Assembly (NCBI RefSeq): GCF_047511655.1
Contig: NC_133393.1
Location: forward strand, 1,927,001-1,991,000
Length of the DNA: 64,000 bases
Source: Castor canadensis
Lineage: Eukaryota; Chordata; Mammalia; Rodentia; Castoridae
Direction of reading: 5' to 3'
Under the pieces are notes generated by a model that saw nothing but the letters and a program-made list of their open reading frames with translations, made no database searches and was not told where the DNA came from. How positions within the stretch are numbered: position 1 is the stretch's first letter; every line of letters begins with the position of its first letter. Position numbers and translations under genes: made by a program. This document shows positions 12,460-23,814 of this stretch, piece by piece.

Positions 12460-13359
12460 AGCTGTGACACTAACTCTTCAACTTTCACATTCCACTCTGA
12501 AGGAACAAAAACAACACAATTTCCTCTTTCAAATAGCATTAATTTCAAAGAACAGTTTTCTAAAGGTCAGAGGAAACTAAACCAAAATTCCTAATTCTGC
12601 TCTAGAAAAATACAATTAATCTAAAGAATCATATCAAACACTTACCTGAAAACAAGAAGATTTTTACAAAGGTCTAAAGAAATTGCTCAAATGCAGGACA
12701 ATCCACCCCCCACTAAGGACCAGACCTTGTACATTACACCATCTTTGTGTCCACGTAAATATGCTTTCGTTACATTGTCACTTGTATTCTTGAATTTCTA
12801 TTTGCCTCTCGCTGCACACAACGAACACACAATACTGTAGGATCCAATTTATACCTAAATATTCCCACTTACATTTCAACCTTTTTAAAAGCAACTACCA
12901 AGTGTTTACTCAGAGACAGAAAATTAAGTAAAAATCTAGTCCTACCTTCAGTGTAAAAATTAAATAAAAATTAAATAAAAATCTAGTGCAAAAAACTAAC
13001 AGATAAATAATTACACTCTGGTATAAAGAGTGCTGCGGGTATTAGGTGGAGCATAATTGAGGTATAAATGAAAGAGAGCTTATTTCTGCTTGGTTAGAGT
13101 CACTCTATCTTTAATCAAGCCCACCCTCTCTGATATTTTTGGTTTTTTTCTCCTTTTTCTACATATAGGGTCAGGTCCCTCTCAGTCTTAAAATTGAAAA
13201 TAAACCACACCAGGCACTTAAGCCAATACCATCTGACATCTCCTTTTCCAGCGGGTTTTCTGTCTTTTACTCAGTGTGCTCTTTCTTTTGGTGCCCACCG
13301 TTTGGTTGATACCTCTCTCTGAAGTCAAAGCTGAGTCACTCACTTAGCCCGTACAGCCT

Positions 13360-13560
13360 TCACTCAATGTTTCTGCTCAACTGTCATCTTCAACCTTTTT
13401 CCTACGAGGGACTTTGTGGTCCTTCCTCTCTTCCTGTCAGATACATTTGCTCCCTCTCTTCAAAATTTGTTCAGTCTTGATTAATCCCACTTTCTTTTAA
13501 TGCCTTGCAAAAGCATTAACCATTTTGAGAATGGCTTTTATTTCTCTATATCCTCTCTCC
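13360..13560 (+). repeat. L2-like fragment
   Basis: Shows the pyrimidine-rich L2 3'-side style, with tttctgctcaactgtcatct and ctttgtggtccttcctctct. Strongly diverged, so the call is tentative. Confidence 0.4.
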
Positions 13561-13899
13561 CACAGCAAACTCACATTAATCAGCTCTAAAATAGGGTGGT
13601 GTTGAGAAAAAAAAATCCTGAAGTCAGAAGACCACTGACTTAGTTACACACCCATAACAGGTTACATCCTAGGACTCCACTGAAGAGACGGCTTTCTAAT
13701 GTTCTTTGCAATCGTAAAGTTCTACATCTCTAACTGGAAAGAACATCAGATTTCTAGTCCTAACTTCCCCAATGTGAAAAACCCACATCTGTCTGCTGTT
13801 TAAATGCTACTCTCTAAAACCTATCTTCAAAACAACCTCTTCCTCAGTTAACATACTGGTGCCACCATTAATTATCCTATCTGAAACCCAATCATCCTG

Positions 13900-14120
13900 T
13901 CCACTCACTGCCTTTTACCATGCATTGTTCTTTCCTAATTCCCAGCATTCCCTCAAGGCCTCTTCTAGAAAGTGTTGCTGGTCTCCCCAGCTGATCCCCC
14001 TCGGAATACCTAAGATACTCTGCTCTGTACTTGACTTATGCTTTCCTCCAGACTGCAGCTCTGTGGGAGTGGGACTCATACCTGACCCTCCATAGCACTC
14101 TGAGCACTGCCTTGCAGAGT
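13900..14120 (+). repeat. L2-like 3' end
   Basis: Contains a ccagactgcagctctgtggg segment followed by gggactcatacctgaccc and gcactctgagcactgcct, the general pattern of the L2 3' terminus on the plus strand. Confidence 0.5.
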
Positions 14121-14939
14121 AAGTACCAAAGACCTATTTAAGACTTAACCTGAGTTAACTAAACTCTATCTGAACTTTGGACACAGGAGATGTTCTAGAG
14201 TAATAAGGTTCTTCAAATACTTAAAGATGCAAAATGACTTAGATGTTGCAGTTCTAGAATAAATGCTCATCTTCTTAGGCAAAGGAAGCAGAGGCTCCCC
14301 TTAACTCTTTCTACCTCTCAGCTCAGAAGCACACTGTACACAACAGTCTCTGCAATGTCATGTTTATTTTTAAATAAAATCAGACTTACTAAAAGATGTA
14401 CTCTTAAATATTTGGTTTACAATTTGAATATTTCCTTTCTATTTAGATAGTTCATAAGACAAAGTACTTTCATGACCTATCAGACCTAATAAATTGCAAT
14501 CACAAGTATAGCTTACGCACAGCAATAACTGATACCTGTCAGAGCATTCAGCTAGTACACCCCACCTTGCTGCTGCACAGAAAATGATTCCCCAAATGAA
14601 ACATGCAGTCATTAATTTTCAGCTTCATTAATAAGCTTCAATACTTTACTCTAAAAAATGTGTTTTAACTATGGAAGCCAATTGATACAGCAAAAAAGGG
14701 GGGTGGGGAGCTTCCAGTTTCCTGTGCTATCAAAAAAAATTAAAATGTAGCCTAGTGGAAGAAGAACTGGACTTTCCAGTGTAAGAGAGGGAATCCAAGG
14801 CATCAGCTTAGTTAATCTAGAAGACAGGAAGCCTGACGTGGGCGGGATAAGCACAGAGCAGCACCATGCAAGACAATGGATAGAACGGAGAGCCTCTGCC
14901 AGGACCTCAGTACCAACGATGCAGAGTAGTCTGACCTAC

Positions 14940-15022
14940 CTGGCTTATCCCTCCGGGAGAGATCTTGTAAGACTGCAACTTCTGCTTCAGCAGCTCTGGG
15001 TCACTGTGACGGAATGGGCACC
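14940..15022 (-). CDS. PRIM2: PRIM2 internal exon (third 4Fe-4S cysteine)
   Basis: This 83-bp exon begins with two bases that complete the split glycine codon, then encodes [20 protein letters not shown] followed by SPGGISQ. The acceptor is GTTGTCAG above 15022 and the donor is CAG|GTAGGT at 14940/14939; the exon leaves phase 0. The leading cysteine is human C384, the third ligand of the 4Fe-4S cluster, and the following PFRH is the usual family context. Joining it to the exon at 22827-22953 gives the continuous family motif GDYHGCPFRH, which confirms both splice sites. The intron towards the previous exon (15023-22826) contains the purine-rich minisatellite and the Tigger relic. Confidence 0.96.
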
Positions 15023-16021
15023 CTGACAACAAAAAACAAGCCAGCAAAACAGCAGGTTATTTACCCAGGACTCAGTACAGTCCCACACTTGAGAGACTGT
15101 CTAAGCTCCCCTTAATCGTCTAACAGCTTATTAATAAGAAAGTTAATTGCCCATGGGTGCAACTGCTTTCCTCTCTTTACCTAAACGACAATGAGGCTGC
15201 AGTGTTATCAGGGCACTACAGACTCCAGTTACGTAAAGCATGACAGCATCCTCAGACTAAGGTGCTCATTGACTGGGGAGAGGAAACTGCACAAATAATC
15301 ACAAAGCAGCTTTAACAGTTTACCTAAAAATGTATACAGTCTCATTTCCAGTCTAAAAAATTACATAAGAGGCACATAAGAGAAGGAAAATAGATGCGAA
15401 TCAAAAAGGAAAATGTGCAACAAGCTCGGAGAAATAAAGCACTCTCACTATTTTCAGGCACAGACTCCATGCCTATCTTCTGTAGACAGAATTAGCAGAA
15501 TCATGAGGAAATGAGAGAGACAAATAGGAAACTATTTCACAGGAAAACACTACTCACTATGTTCACAGCATTATTATTTCATGAGAAAAATAAAAGATCG
15601 CTACTAGAAATATTTGCATGAATAAGAATACAAAGATTAAAAATTAAAAACTGCATTAAGCCAAAATCTAGAAAAACCTCCACATTCTAAAAAGAAGCTA
15701 CATTAAGTCAGAATACTTAATTGAAAATTTAATACAACAAAGTCTGAATTTCTTATGCATACAGATGATAGATGTGTAAGTTAGAAACAATTGTGCATTT
15801 TTAATGAGATCAGTGGAAAACTGGTTGATGAAAAAAATGGAGCCAGAAAGTCAAACAAGTGTATTTACCAAAACACTTAACTATACATTAAATATCCATA
15901 TAATACTGTGAACCCCTACAAACAATGAAATTTGATGAAATTTAAAATACATCCTTTATTCAGTTTAAAACTTACTTTTTTTTTTTAGTACAAGAAAACA
16001 TGTTGAGAAACTGTATAATAA

Positions 16022-16230
16022 TAGATGGTTGAGACTAGAGTTACACTGCTTGGGTTTTAATCTCTTTATCACCTACTGGTTGGGTGACTTTGGGCAAATT
16101 ATCTTCTTGTTGATTCAGCCTCACTCTCTCTTGAGTGTGGGAAATAACAGTATCTACTCATAGACTTCCTGTGAGAATGGAACATAAAGCTCTCATATGC
16201 TCCTGGCACACACACAGCAAGCACTCAAAA
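16022..16230 (+). repeat. MIR-like ancient SINE
   Basis: Contains tgggtgactttgggcaaatt, a cctcactctctcttgagtg segment and a tgctcctggcacacacacag end, in the order and orientation of MIR. Confidence 0.75.
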
Positions 16231-16404
16231 CATGTTAGCTACCAATATTGTTCTTGAAAAATCTGATAGTAAGATTACAGAAGATGTCAATGAGAAAGAA
16301 TCAAAGGTACACAGGGAGTTACTAGCTAAGCCAAAATGATTAAAGGTCACTAAAAAAGGAGACAGATGAAATGGAATTACCCAAATTATACTTTAAATAA
16401 TGTT

Positions 16405-16484
16405 AGGGACTAGGGGCACAGCTCAAGTAGTAGAGTGCTTGTTTAGCAAGTGCAAGGCCCTAAGTTCAAACTCCAGTACAAACA
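16405..16484 (+). mobile_element. ID-type SINE
   Basis: Carries ggcacagctcaagtagtaga, gtgcttgtttagcaagtgca and aggccctaagttcaaactcc, the full tRNA-derived body. Its 3' tail runs straight into the purine-rich minisatellite, which probably grew from the A-rich tail. Confidence 0.85.
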
Positions 16485-16778
16485 GGATGGGAGGGAGGGG
16501 AGGGAGAAATGGGGGAGGAGGGAAGGAAGAAAGGAGGGGAGGGAGGGAGGGGAGGGAGAAATGGGGGAGGAGGGAAGGAAGAAAGGAGGGGAGGGAGGGA
16601 GGGGAGGGAGAAATGGGGGGGAGGGAAGGAAGAAGGATGGAGAGGAGGGAGAGAGGAGGGGGAGAGGAGGGAGAGAGGAGGGAGAGAGGAGGGGAGGAAG
16701 AGGGGAGGGAGGGGAGGGAAGGAAGGGAGGAAGAGAGGAAGGGAGTAAGGGAGGGAGGGACGGGGGAGAAGGAAAGAA
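16485..16778. repeat. Purine-only minisatellite with 52-bp period
   Basis: Nearly 300 bp are almost entirely G and A on the plus strand. A unit marked by agaaatggggg repeats with aaat at 16507, 16559 and 16611, a 52-bp period for about 2.5 copies, then decays to shorter GGGA, GAGA and GGAA arrays. The gene reads the other strand, so the pre-mRNA is C/U-rich here. The long open frames across this tract in several phases are a result of its base composition and are not genes. Confidence 0.9.
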
Positions 16779-17057
16779 AAGAAACACAGGCTAGACCTGT
16801 AAAAGAGGCCAGAAAGGGCAAAGCCAAGAAGAAACTGAAGATTGCCAAAGTACTGATGACCCAGAAAGGTCTTAGGAAGCTATGCTATCAGAAGAAAACA
16901 AAACAAAGGAAGACATGAAGCTGGTGTTAACAGATGATATAAACCTGCTTTGTTTCTGTATTCCACATCAAAGAAAACGATTTTCAGGGTTGATCTGACA
17001 AGATAACACAAATTGAGGCAATGATAACAATTAATGTTAAAGCTAATGACAGCTGGG

Positions 17058-17112
17058 GTTTTTTTTTTTGTTTTTTTTTTTTTGCATTACTGGGGTTTGA
17101 ACTCTGGCCATC
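17058..17112 (-). mobile_element. ID-type SINE 3' fragment
   Basis: Two T-runs followed by gcattactggggtttgaact, the reverse complement of the usual ID end before its A tail. The rest of the element is missing. Confidence 0.55.
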
Positions 17113-17230
17113 TTGTCCCACCCAAGGGGGAAAAAAAACTAAAGCACTGGAGAAGTTCACAGTTGGAAGACACTGAGCAAGCAGTAGAACCCCTGTTATA
17201 TATGGCAGGGATGCTGGAATGAGGAGACGG

Positions 17231-18603
17231 ATCTAAAACCACTATGATTAATATGCTAAGGAAACTAAAAACAGACAACACGAGATATTAATATAATAAT
17301 GTGGATTTGATGTAGATTCTAATGAAGCATTTAAAAAATACTACAGATTAAAAACACTGTAGAAATGAGGACAGTTCTGGATAGACTCAGTTTCAAAAAG
17401 GCTGGGGGAAATTCTCAAGTGTTAGAGCTATAACAATAAAAATGTGTGAAGCTAAAAAGCAAAGAAGAGAAAAAGACTGAAGAAAACAAAACAATATCCA
17501 ATAACTATGGAACAACTATAAAACTTGTAACATATGCATAATTAAAATACAAAAGAAAAGGGAAGAAGAAACTAGGAGAAAATATTTGCAAGACACAGTA
17601 CGTAAAGTACTGTTATCCAAAATACACAGAGAGCCTTGAGAAAGGCCATAAAAGAGAAGCACCAATCTGACTTTAAAAAATGGGCAAAAGACCTACACAG
17701 GCACCTCACTTTCTTTGGTATCTTCTTTGATACACAGATGGAAAGAAAACCTATAAAGCCTACAAAAGAATAGCCAAAATACAAAACAGTAAAAATATCA
17801 AATGTTGGCAAGGATCAGAACAAGAACTCTCATTCACTGCTGGTGGGAATGCAAAATGGCATAGCCACTTTGGAAGACAGTTTGGCAGTGTTGTATAAAA
17901 TGAAACACAGTTTTACCATATGATCTGGCAATCACACTTCTTGGTATTAATCCAAAAGAAATGAAAACTTTTATCTAAACAGAAACCTGCACAAGAAGTT
18001 TACAACAGCTTATTCACAAATGCACAACTTGGAGGCAACCAAGATGTCTTTCAGTAGGTGAAGGAATAATCAGTGACAAACGACAAGAGAATATTATTCA
18101 GTACTAGAAAGAAATGCGCTATCAAACCATGAAAGATACGGAAGTTTACATTACATTTATGCAGTAATAGAAGACAATCTACAATGGGTACATATGGTAT
18201 GTATCCAGCTGCATGACACTATAAAAGGCAAAACTATGTAGAGTTTGAAAGACATGTTTCCAGGGATTAAGAGAAAGGAGGAATGAGTAGGCAGAGCACC
18301 AAGGATTTGTAGGGCAATGAAACTATTCTCCCTGGTATATGTTGCATTATAAATTTGCCCAACTCCATACAATATAGGCAGCAGGAGTAACCCCACATAA
18401 ACTATGGGCTTTGGCGATAATGGTGTGCCAGTGTAGGTCCATCAATGGTGACCAATTTAGCAGTGTGCCACGAGATGCTGATAAACGAAGTGTGCAGGTG
18501 TGGGGCAGAAGTACAGTGGAAATTTTCTGCACTTTGTGGTCAATTTTGCTGTGAACCTAAAGCAGCTCTAAATAATAAAGCTTACTTTTACAAAAGAGAA
18601 CAG
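17231..18603 (+). mobile_element. Old L1 fragment with internal deletion and preserved 3' end
   Basis: The first part (about 17231-17555) resembles L1 ORF1 DNA, with a caataactatggaacaacta segment. It jumps to the end of ORF2 at about 17578, seen in aaaatgggcaaaagacctac, in a segment with tgctggtgggaatgcaaaat and in ggaatattattcag-like sequence near 18090. The 3' UTR follows, with ctatgggctttggcgataat and tcaattttgctgtgaaccta, ending in an ataataaag poly(A)-signal-like motif near 18570. The jump implies a deletion of most of ORF2. No intact frame remains. Confidence 0.75.
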
Positions 18604-18939
18604 GTAAATGTGTTCAGCAAAAGAGTCACTGAGTATCTGGTCAACTCTTATCTGACGTTTCTCTTTCTGTGGTTTCAACTATCCAAGATCAGTTCCAGTC
18701 CAAAAATATTAAATGGAAAATTCCAGAAACAATCCGAAAGTTTTATATTGCACACTATTCAGAGTAGAGCAATGAAATCTCACTCCTTTGTGGAAGACAT
18801 GAAGAGAAAATGTGCTCTGGGTGCGCCAGAAAGCACTGAGCTTGTACAAAGACTTGAGCAAGACTCCCCTGAAATGAGGGCACATCAACCATTTACCACA
18901 AGTGAGAGTGGGTGCACAGAGTCAGGAACAGGGTGTGTA

Positions 18940-19014
18940 TTTTTTTCCTGGTGCCAGGGATTGAAGCCAGAGCCTTGTGCATGCTAGGCAAGTGCTCTAC
19001 CACCGGACTACATC
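18940..19014 (-). mobile_element. ID-type SINE inside the Tigger relic
   Basis: Plus strand shows a T-run, then ccagggattgaagccagagc, cttgtgcatgctaggcaagt and gctctaccaccggactacat, the reverse complement of an ID element. It splits the transposase relic, so it is younger than the transposon. Confidence 0.85.
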
Positions 19015-20317
19015 CTAGGAATAGGATGGAAACAAAACATGTAGAAATCTCTGGAGGGGCTGCATCTGAGGAAGAAGCTGCTACCACACTTCCTGCAGAG
19101 TTGTATTTGTGGTTAAGGAAACAGGAAAGCATCTAAAGCAAGTCTTCAACTGAAACAAGACCAGTCTCTTCCAGAAAAAGATGCCAGTAGAACCAACATG
19201 CACAAAAGTGCAAAGAGGCACCAGGCATAAAAGCCGGAAAGACAATCAACCCTGGTACTACGTAGCAACACTGTGGGGCATATTATAAAGCCAGGTGAGG
19301 TGTGTGGAGTGAAGAACCCGTGCACCTTGTTTATGGAATGGTTATCAATGCTCCACCCCAGAAGTGAGAAAAACACTTGGAAGAGGAAGGACTGGAATTT
19401 AAAGTCCTGTGAATAACAGATAATGTATCTAGCTATTCTAAGTCTATTCACTATGAAAATGAAAATGTCGACGTCTTTTTAACTCCAAATATAACCTCAG
19501 TACTCAGCCCCTTGACCGAGCATCATTTGGTTTGTCAAGGCCACATTCATTCACCTGGTAACTGACCGCACCTAATCAACAACTGATGCAGGTCCTCATC
19601 TGGACACAGTACATTGCTAGAAATGACTCCTACTGGGGATGCAGTAAGTCATCAAAGCTACAGGAGTGAATTAAAACCAGAACTTATAAATGTTGGAGCA
19701 GCTCATCAAGTGAAGCCATGATGGTTTTAAAGGCTTCCTGAGGATTGATAGAGAAGTAAGGAAAATCATTCATGCATCAAGACAAGCTGATATGCATGAT
19801 CTGCAGCCATGACCCAACATACGGAAGGCATCAAGAAGCATTCCATTCCACCAACTGGGAGTGGAACGAACTTGTTGAGTCATGGGCAGACAGAGATGAC
19901 AAGAACCTGAAGCAGAACCAACAGTGTGGGCATCCCCAGAATTTGCTAATGCAACTTTTTGTTTCTTTTCTTTTTTTATAACAATACTCGACTGGCTGGT
20001 TTTATTGGAGAAAGAGACGTGGAGTAACAATGTGAAGACAGCTGGGACCCCAGGTTTGGAAGAACACCCTCCCCTCCCCATATGTGCCCACTGCTCCACA
20101 TAAACAATAACCACCTATGGGGGAGCAGCTGAGACAGTGACAGGGGGAGGGGAAGGAGACATGGAACTTAGGGCAGCAGTGAAGAGACCATGCATGTGCT
20201 GGAAGGACCAGAGGTGGCAGCTGGATGAGTCTGTCTTCCTTGTAGGCATGGATAAATATAAAGATAAGCCGTCTTCTCCCCTCTCCCTCTGCTCCGTGTT
20301 GCCTGCAGCCATCAGAT

Positions 20318-20621
20318 AAGGTCTTGCTATGCTGCTCAGGCCGTTCTCTCCCTGCCCCCAGTACTAGGTTTGATCTCAGGGTCTTGTGCTATTTGAGTCA
20401 TGGCCCTAGCCTTTTTTGGTTTAGTTATTTTCCACACAGGGTCTTGTGCTTGTGCCTGGGTTAGCTTCAAACTGTGATCCTCCTACCTTTGCCTCTAGCT
20501 GGCGTACAGCAGTGCGATACCCGCACCCAGCCTGTTCACACTTCTTGAGCTCCTGGGCTCAAGCAGTCTTCCTGCCTGAGCCTCCTGAGCTCTGGGGCTA
20601 CAGTACGACGACACCTGGCTT
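20318..20621 (-). mobile_element. Composite B1/ID SINE inside the Tigger relic
   Basis: Contains an ID-type part (about 20358-20410, with ccagtactaggtttgatctc) followed by 7SL/B1-type parts (gggtcttgtgcttgtgcctg; cctgagcctcctgagctctg), all on the minus strand. An additional B1-like stretch lies at its left edge, so two elements may be nested. Confidence 0.65.
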
Positions 20622-20770
20622 GAAAGTGTTTTGAACTGCACAAACAGTAAGGGCCAAACTATAGAAAAGCATCTTCAGATGGAAAACAGCATTAAATAAC
20701 CAGATGATCACTGGAGGATTACAGCCTGTGCAGCAACACTTTGATGAGTTAAAAAGAGAGAGAAAGAAAA

Positions 20771-20862
20771 CAGGGCTGGAGTGTAGCTCAGTGGCAAGAG
20801 CTTTGGCCTAACGTGTTTCCCCAGCACTGAAAAAAAAAAAAACAAAAACAAAAAAACCTTCC
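20771..20862 (+). mobile_element. ID-type SINE with long A tail
   Basis: Contains gggctggagtgtagctcagt, including a good A-box (tagctcagtggc), a shortened body, and a tail of A-runs broken by single C residues (20828-20858). Confidence 0.85.
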
Positions 20863-21956
20863 AATTACAATGTTCATCCACAAAAAAACTTCAACTACTG
20901 AGGACATGCAGTTATTCCCATCACCATGGTGCCTTGATCCAGGGTCACCTGATGTGAGTGTCCCCAACAGCAGTGTAAGGCTACATCATGATGCCTGTGT
21001 CAGTCACCTTGCATGGTCCCATCACAGAGGCACTGTTGTCATCTCACATCATCATCGGAAGGGAGTACAGTACAAGAAGACATTTGAGAGAGACTGCATT
21101 AGCATAGCTTCTATCACAGTGTCAGCTGCCAATCTCTTGCTGTGTGTAACTTACAAATTAAACTTCATCACGTGTGTACATGCATAGGAAAAACATGGCA
21201 TAGACCAGGTTCCATACTCTCTGCAGTTTCAGGTATCCACTAGGGTTTTTAAACACATCCCCTGGAGATAAGGGAGGGGAGCTCCTGTTACTGACAAATA
21301 GAGTTTAAACTAAAGACAAACTAGAACAAACAATGCGTTAAAATAAAGAGGATACAGTTTAACGGGAATAAGAAACATAAACTTCTGCAATTATGCCAAA
21401 AAAAAGCAATGAAGAGACTGAGTCAAGCTAAGACCTGGAATTCTCAGGGGATCCTGGGAGTTCCACTTCGCCATGAGCCTCCTGCGGCTGCTATGCTCAC
21501 AAAAGCTTCAGACTTCCTCACAGAAGCATCTGGGTCACCAGCTTTGGGAACTTAGAAGACATAAAAATCACCCAAGGAAGCACAAATAAACTGTTTTGTG
21601 TGTGAGAGTGGAGCCTGAGTGATCCCACTCTGAGGTACCTTATGGGACTCTCACATGGGACAGTAGTCATTCACCCACATTACAGGTACCAGCTACTGGC
21701 CGGTAATCATTCTTGAATGCTTTGGACACACAGAGAGTCTTTCTAAAACATTGTTTGTGATCATTTGATCTTTAACAGCCTGGAAGTGCACATGCCACCT
21801 TTTAAAACTGCTTTACTTAAGATTGGAAAAAAAAAATCTTTAACAAACACTGCAGTAAGCTTTGGTAACCTAGAAATTTTATTAATAAAAACGATTATCA
21901 TTTTCTGACATACCAGAAAAATGAGAAGCTTTTCAAGATATGCTTCAAGAATTATT

Positions 21957-22267
21957 TTATTGTTTTGGAGTACGTGTGTTTGAACCCAGGGCCTTTCTAC
22001 CACTAGAGCCATACCCCTAATCCTTTTTGCTTTTAGTTATTTTTAAATAGGGGCTTGCACGTTTTGCCCAAGCTGGTCTTGGACTATGATCCCCCTACCT
22101 ATAGCCTCCCACATAGCTGGAATTACAGACATAAGCCACCATACCTGGCTTGTTGACTGAAATGGAGTCTTGCTTCCCCCACCACCCCAGGCTGGTCTTG
22201 AACCACAATCCTCACAATTTACACCTCCCAGGCAGTTAGGATTATAGGTGTGAGGCATGATGCCTGG
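21957..22267 (-). mobile_element. Composite SINE: B1-B1-ID trimer
   Basis: On the plus strand an ID-like part (gtgtgtttgaacccagggcc, ctaccactagagccatac) is followed by two 7SL/B1-like arms: the first with aagctggtcttggactatga and agctggaattacagacataa, the second with aggctggtcttgaaccacaa and gttaggattataggtgtgag. Read on the minus strand this is B1-B1-ID. The same order is seen at 48970-49275 and 54046-54370. Confidence 0.75.
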
Positions 22268-22826
22268 CCAGAGAAGTGTTTTAGAAAAAATGTTGAACTC
22301 AAAGTCTATAGAAAGTAGTTTGACAAGATTCGTTTATTAACTAACAATTCAGGCAACTCAGTACATGTTTGGCACCATGACTTGTTAAATTGCTTAATCT
22401 TTGTTGGTCAATCAGATGATAGGAATGAAAACAAAACATTCTCCCTCAGTAGTCTTTTGAAAATTAATGAACCGATTATTCCAAAACCAGAATTTCCAAT
22501 TTCATAGAGCTTTGAAAAACTGATATTAAGCTTCAAATACACTTTTAGAACAGAAGAAAGACAAAGGACAGCAGGCAGAGGGGGAACTGAGAACTGAAAA
22601 GTCAGGTTCAGCACAAATGAGTACAGCTAAATGTATTTTTCTTACCTGACCCAGTTCAGTAATAAGACACATCACTGCTACAGTAGTGGGGCTCTATCTT
22701 AATAGACACTGGACCGACATGAGCTACAGAGTAGGTCCTGCAGCAAAGCAAAACACCATTGCACTGTCTTGGAGTCCCACAGCGCCCGACTCCTGTGCTC
22801 CCCAGCACATTACAGGGAACACTTAC

Positions 22827-22953
22827 CGTGATAATCCCCTTGGCCTGGTGGGTTGGTCAGGATAATCTTCAGGCAACTGAAAGGCGTATAGTCCGTCCTC
22901 TTGCCTTCCTTTCCAAAGCTGTGACGGATATTGTAAGAGTATCCTTTATCAAA
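22827..22953 (-). CDS. PRIM2: PRIM2 internal exon (second 4Fe-4S cysteine)
   Basis: This 127-bp exon continues directly from DPDK of the upstream exon with [20 protein letters not shown], then [19 protein letters not shown] and DYH, and leaves one base (G) for a split glycine codon. The acceptor is TTTCAATCAG above 22953 and the donor is G|GTAAGT at 22827/22826. The cysteine of PFSC falls at human position 367, the second 4Fe-4S ligand. The [14 protein letters not shown] segment is strongly conserved in eukaryotic p58 and lies in the region that contacts the template-primer; that role comes from family knowledge. It is separated from the upstream exon by an intron of about 37.5 kb packed with mobile elements. 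No stop or frameshift interrupts it. Confidence 0.96.
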
Positions 22954-23187
22954 CTGATTGAAAGAAAGATAAGAGACAAAGTCAATACTGCACCAGGAGG
23001 CCAGCTAGAGTCAGAGTGCAAAGTAACACTTGCTATGGTAAACTCAGTATTCCTGGAACGATGGACATTCAAACCATTTATGTCATTTGGTCCTTTGTGA
23101 TACCTGTAATTTCTTTTTTAAAAAGGTACCAAACTTACAGGAGACAAATTTCTCAGGTAAAATACAGTCAATGTTACAATGATCCTG

Positions 23188-23496
23188 CAGTCCCTCAGCA
23201 TATATGGGGGGATTGGTCCAGGACCCCTGCACACCAGGGTCCTTGAGTGAGTGCTTAAGTGGCTCATGGAAAATTGTGCAGGGTTGCATGTAGCCTATCA
23301 CATCCTCATCTCTGGGTTATTATAACACCTAACACAACACAAACGTCATGTACATCACTGTCACACTTCATTGTGCAGGGAATAACAAGGAAGATCTGTA
23401 CTTAATTAGTACAGATGCAATTCTTTTCTAATATTTTGATCCAAGGTTGGTTGAATCTGTAGATATAAAACTCAGAGATCCGGAAGACCAGCTGTA
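23188..23496 (+). mobile_element. MER2-like nonautonomous Tigger element
   Basis: Starts cagtccctcagcatatatgg and ends near 23496 with ccggaagaccagctgta, an inverted-repeat-like pair. Interior phrases ggttggttgaatctgtagat and attggtccaggacccctgca match the MER2 class from memory. About 309 bp. Confidence 0.65.
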
Positions 23497-23814
23497 TATG
23501 CTTAAAGATGAGAAGAATCCTTTCCAGGAAAAGAATACTCAACATACCCTTCCTTTGTCTTATGTCAGAGATTACAACAGATGGAAATCAGCTTGACCTG
23601 CTTCCTGTCTTTTGCTAGTTGTGCTTTGGTGTCCACAACCTACCCATTCTAGCTCTGACATACCTCTGCATTTCCACTATTCAAAGCAAGTTGTTAGCAA
23701 ATGCTTGAAGAACCCCCCCTGCACTTGCCTCCTCCTTGGAATCCCTGCTTCCATGCTCATAAAATAAGCTAATGGAATGGAAGGGACTGTGAAATGAGTA
23801 AATAAGAGAGAAAA

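Larger units (their letters stand above)
10929..14939 (-). other. PRIM2: PRIM2 intron
   Basis: A 4.0-kb intron between the third- and fourth-cysteine exons. It holds a short 33-bp tandem repeat (12361-12459) and L2-like sequence near 13360-13560 and 13900-14120. 10929-12360, 12460-13360 and 14120-14939 show nothing recognisable beyond short A-rich runs. Confidence 0.8.
18627..21293 (+). mobile_element. Tigger1-like DNA transposon, near full length but broken
   Basis: Both ends resemble the Tigger terminal regions: the left carries ttctgtggtttcaactatcc and attaaatggaaaattccaga, the right carries gtttcaggtatccactaggg and ataagggaggggagctcctg. Between them the DNA follows the DDE transposase gene of the pogo/Tigger superfamily in order: ctgcatctgaggaagaagct (19051-19080), a segment with ccagaaaaagatgccagtag (19171-19190), gaggaaggactggaatttaa (19383-19402) and the following part to about 19930. 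Stops and frameshifts are frequent and a block near 19318 is deleted, so no protein can be made. Three insertions interrupt it: an ID element (18940-19014), a composite SINE (20318-20621) and another ID (20771-20862). Confidence 0.85.
15023..22826 (-). other. PRIM2: PRIM2 intron
   Basis: A 7.8-kb intron holding, from low to high coordinate, a MIR (16022-16230), an ID SINE (16405-16484), the purine-rich minisatellite (16485-16778), an ID fragment (17058-17112), an L1 fragment (17231-18603), the Tigger relic (18627-21293) with SINEs inserted in it, and a composite SINE (21957-22267). 15023-16020, 21300-21950 and 22270-22826 show nothing recognisable. Confidence 0.8.

Noticed and set aside
16400..16918. 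172-codon open frame and several overlapping frames on both strands
   Set aside because: They run through the purine-only minisatellite, which lacks T-containing stop codons by composition; the proteins are only G, R, E, K or S, P, L, F.
16779..16918. Lysine-rich stretch after the minisatellite as a possible ribosomal-protein pseudogene
   Set aside because: I could not match it to any ribosomal protein; lysine richness follows from A-rich sequence.
18445..18987. 180-codon open frame on the plus strand
   Set aside because: It crosses the end of an L1 3' UTR, the start of the Tigger relic and an ID SINE, so it is a chance reading of three mobile elements.
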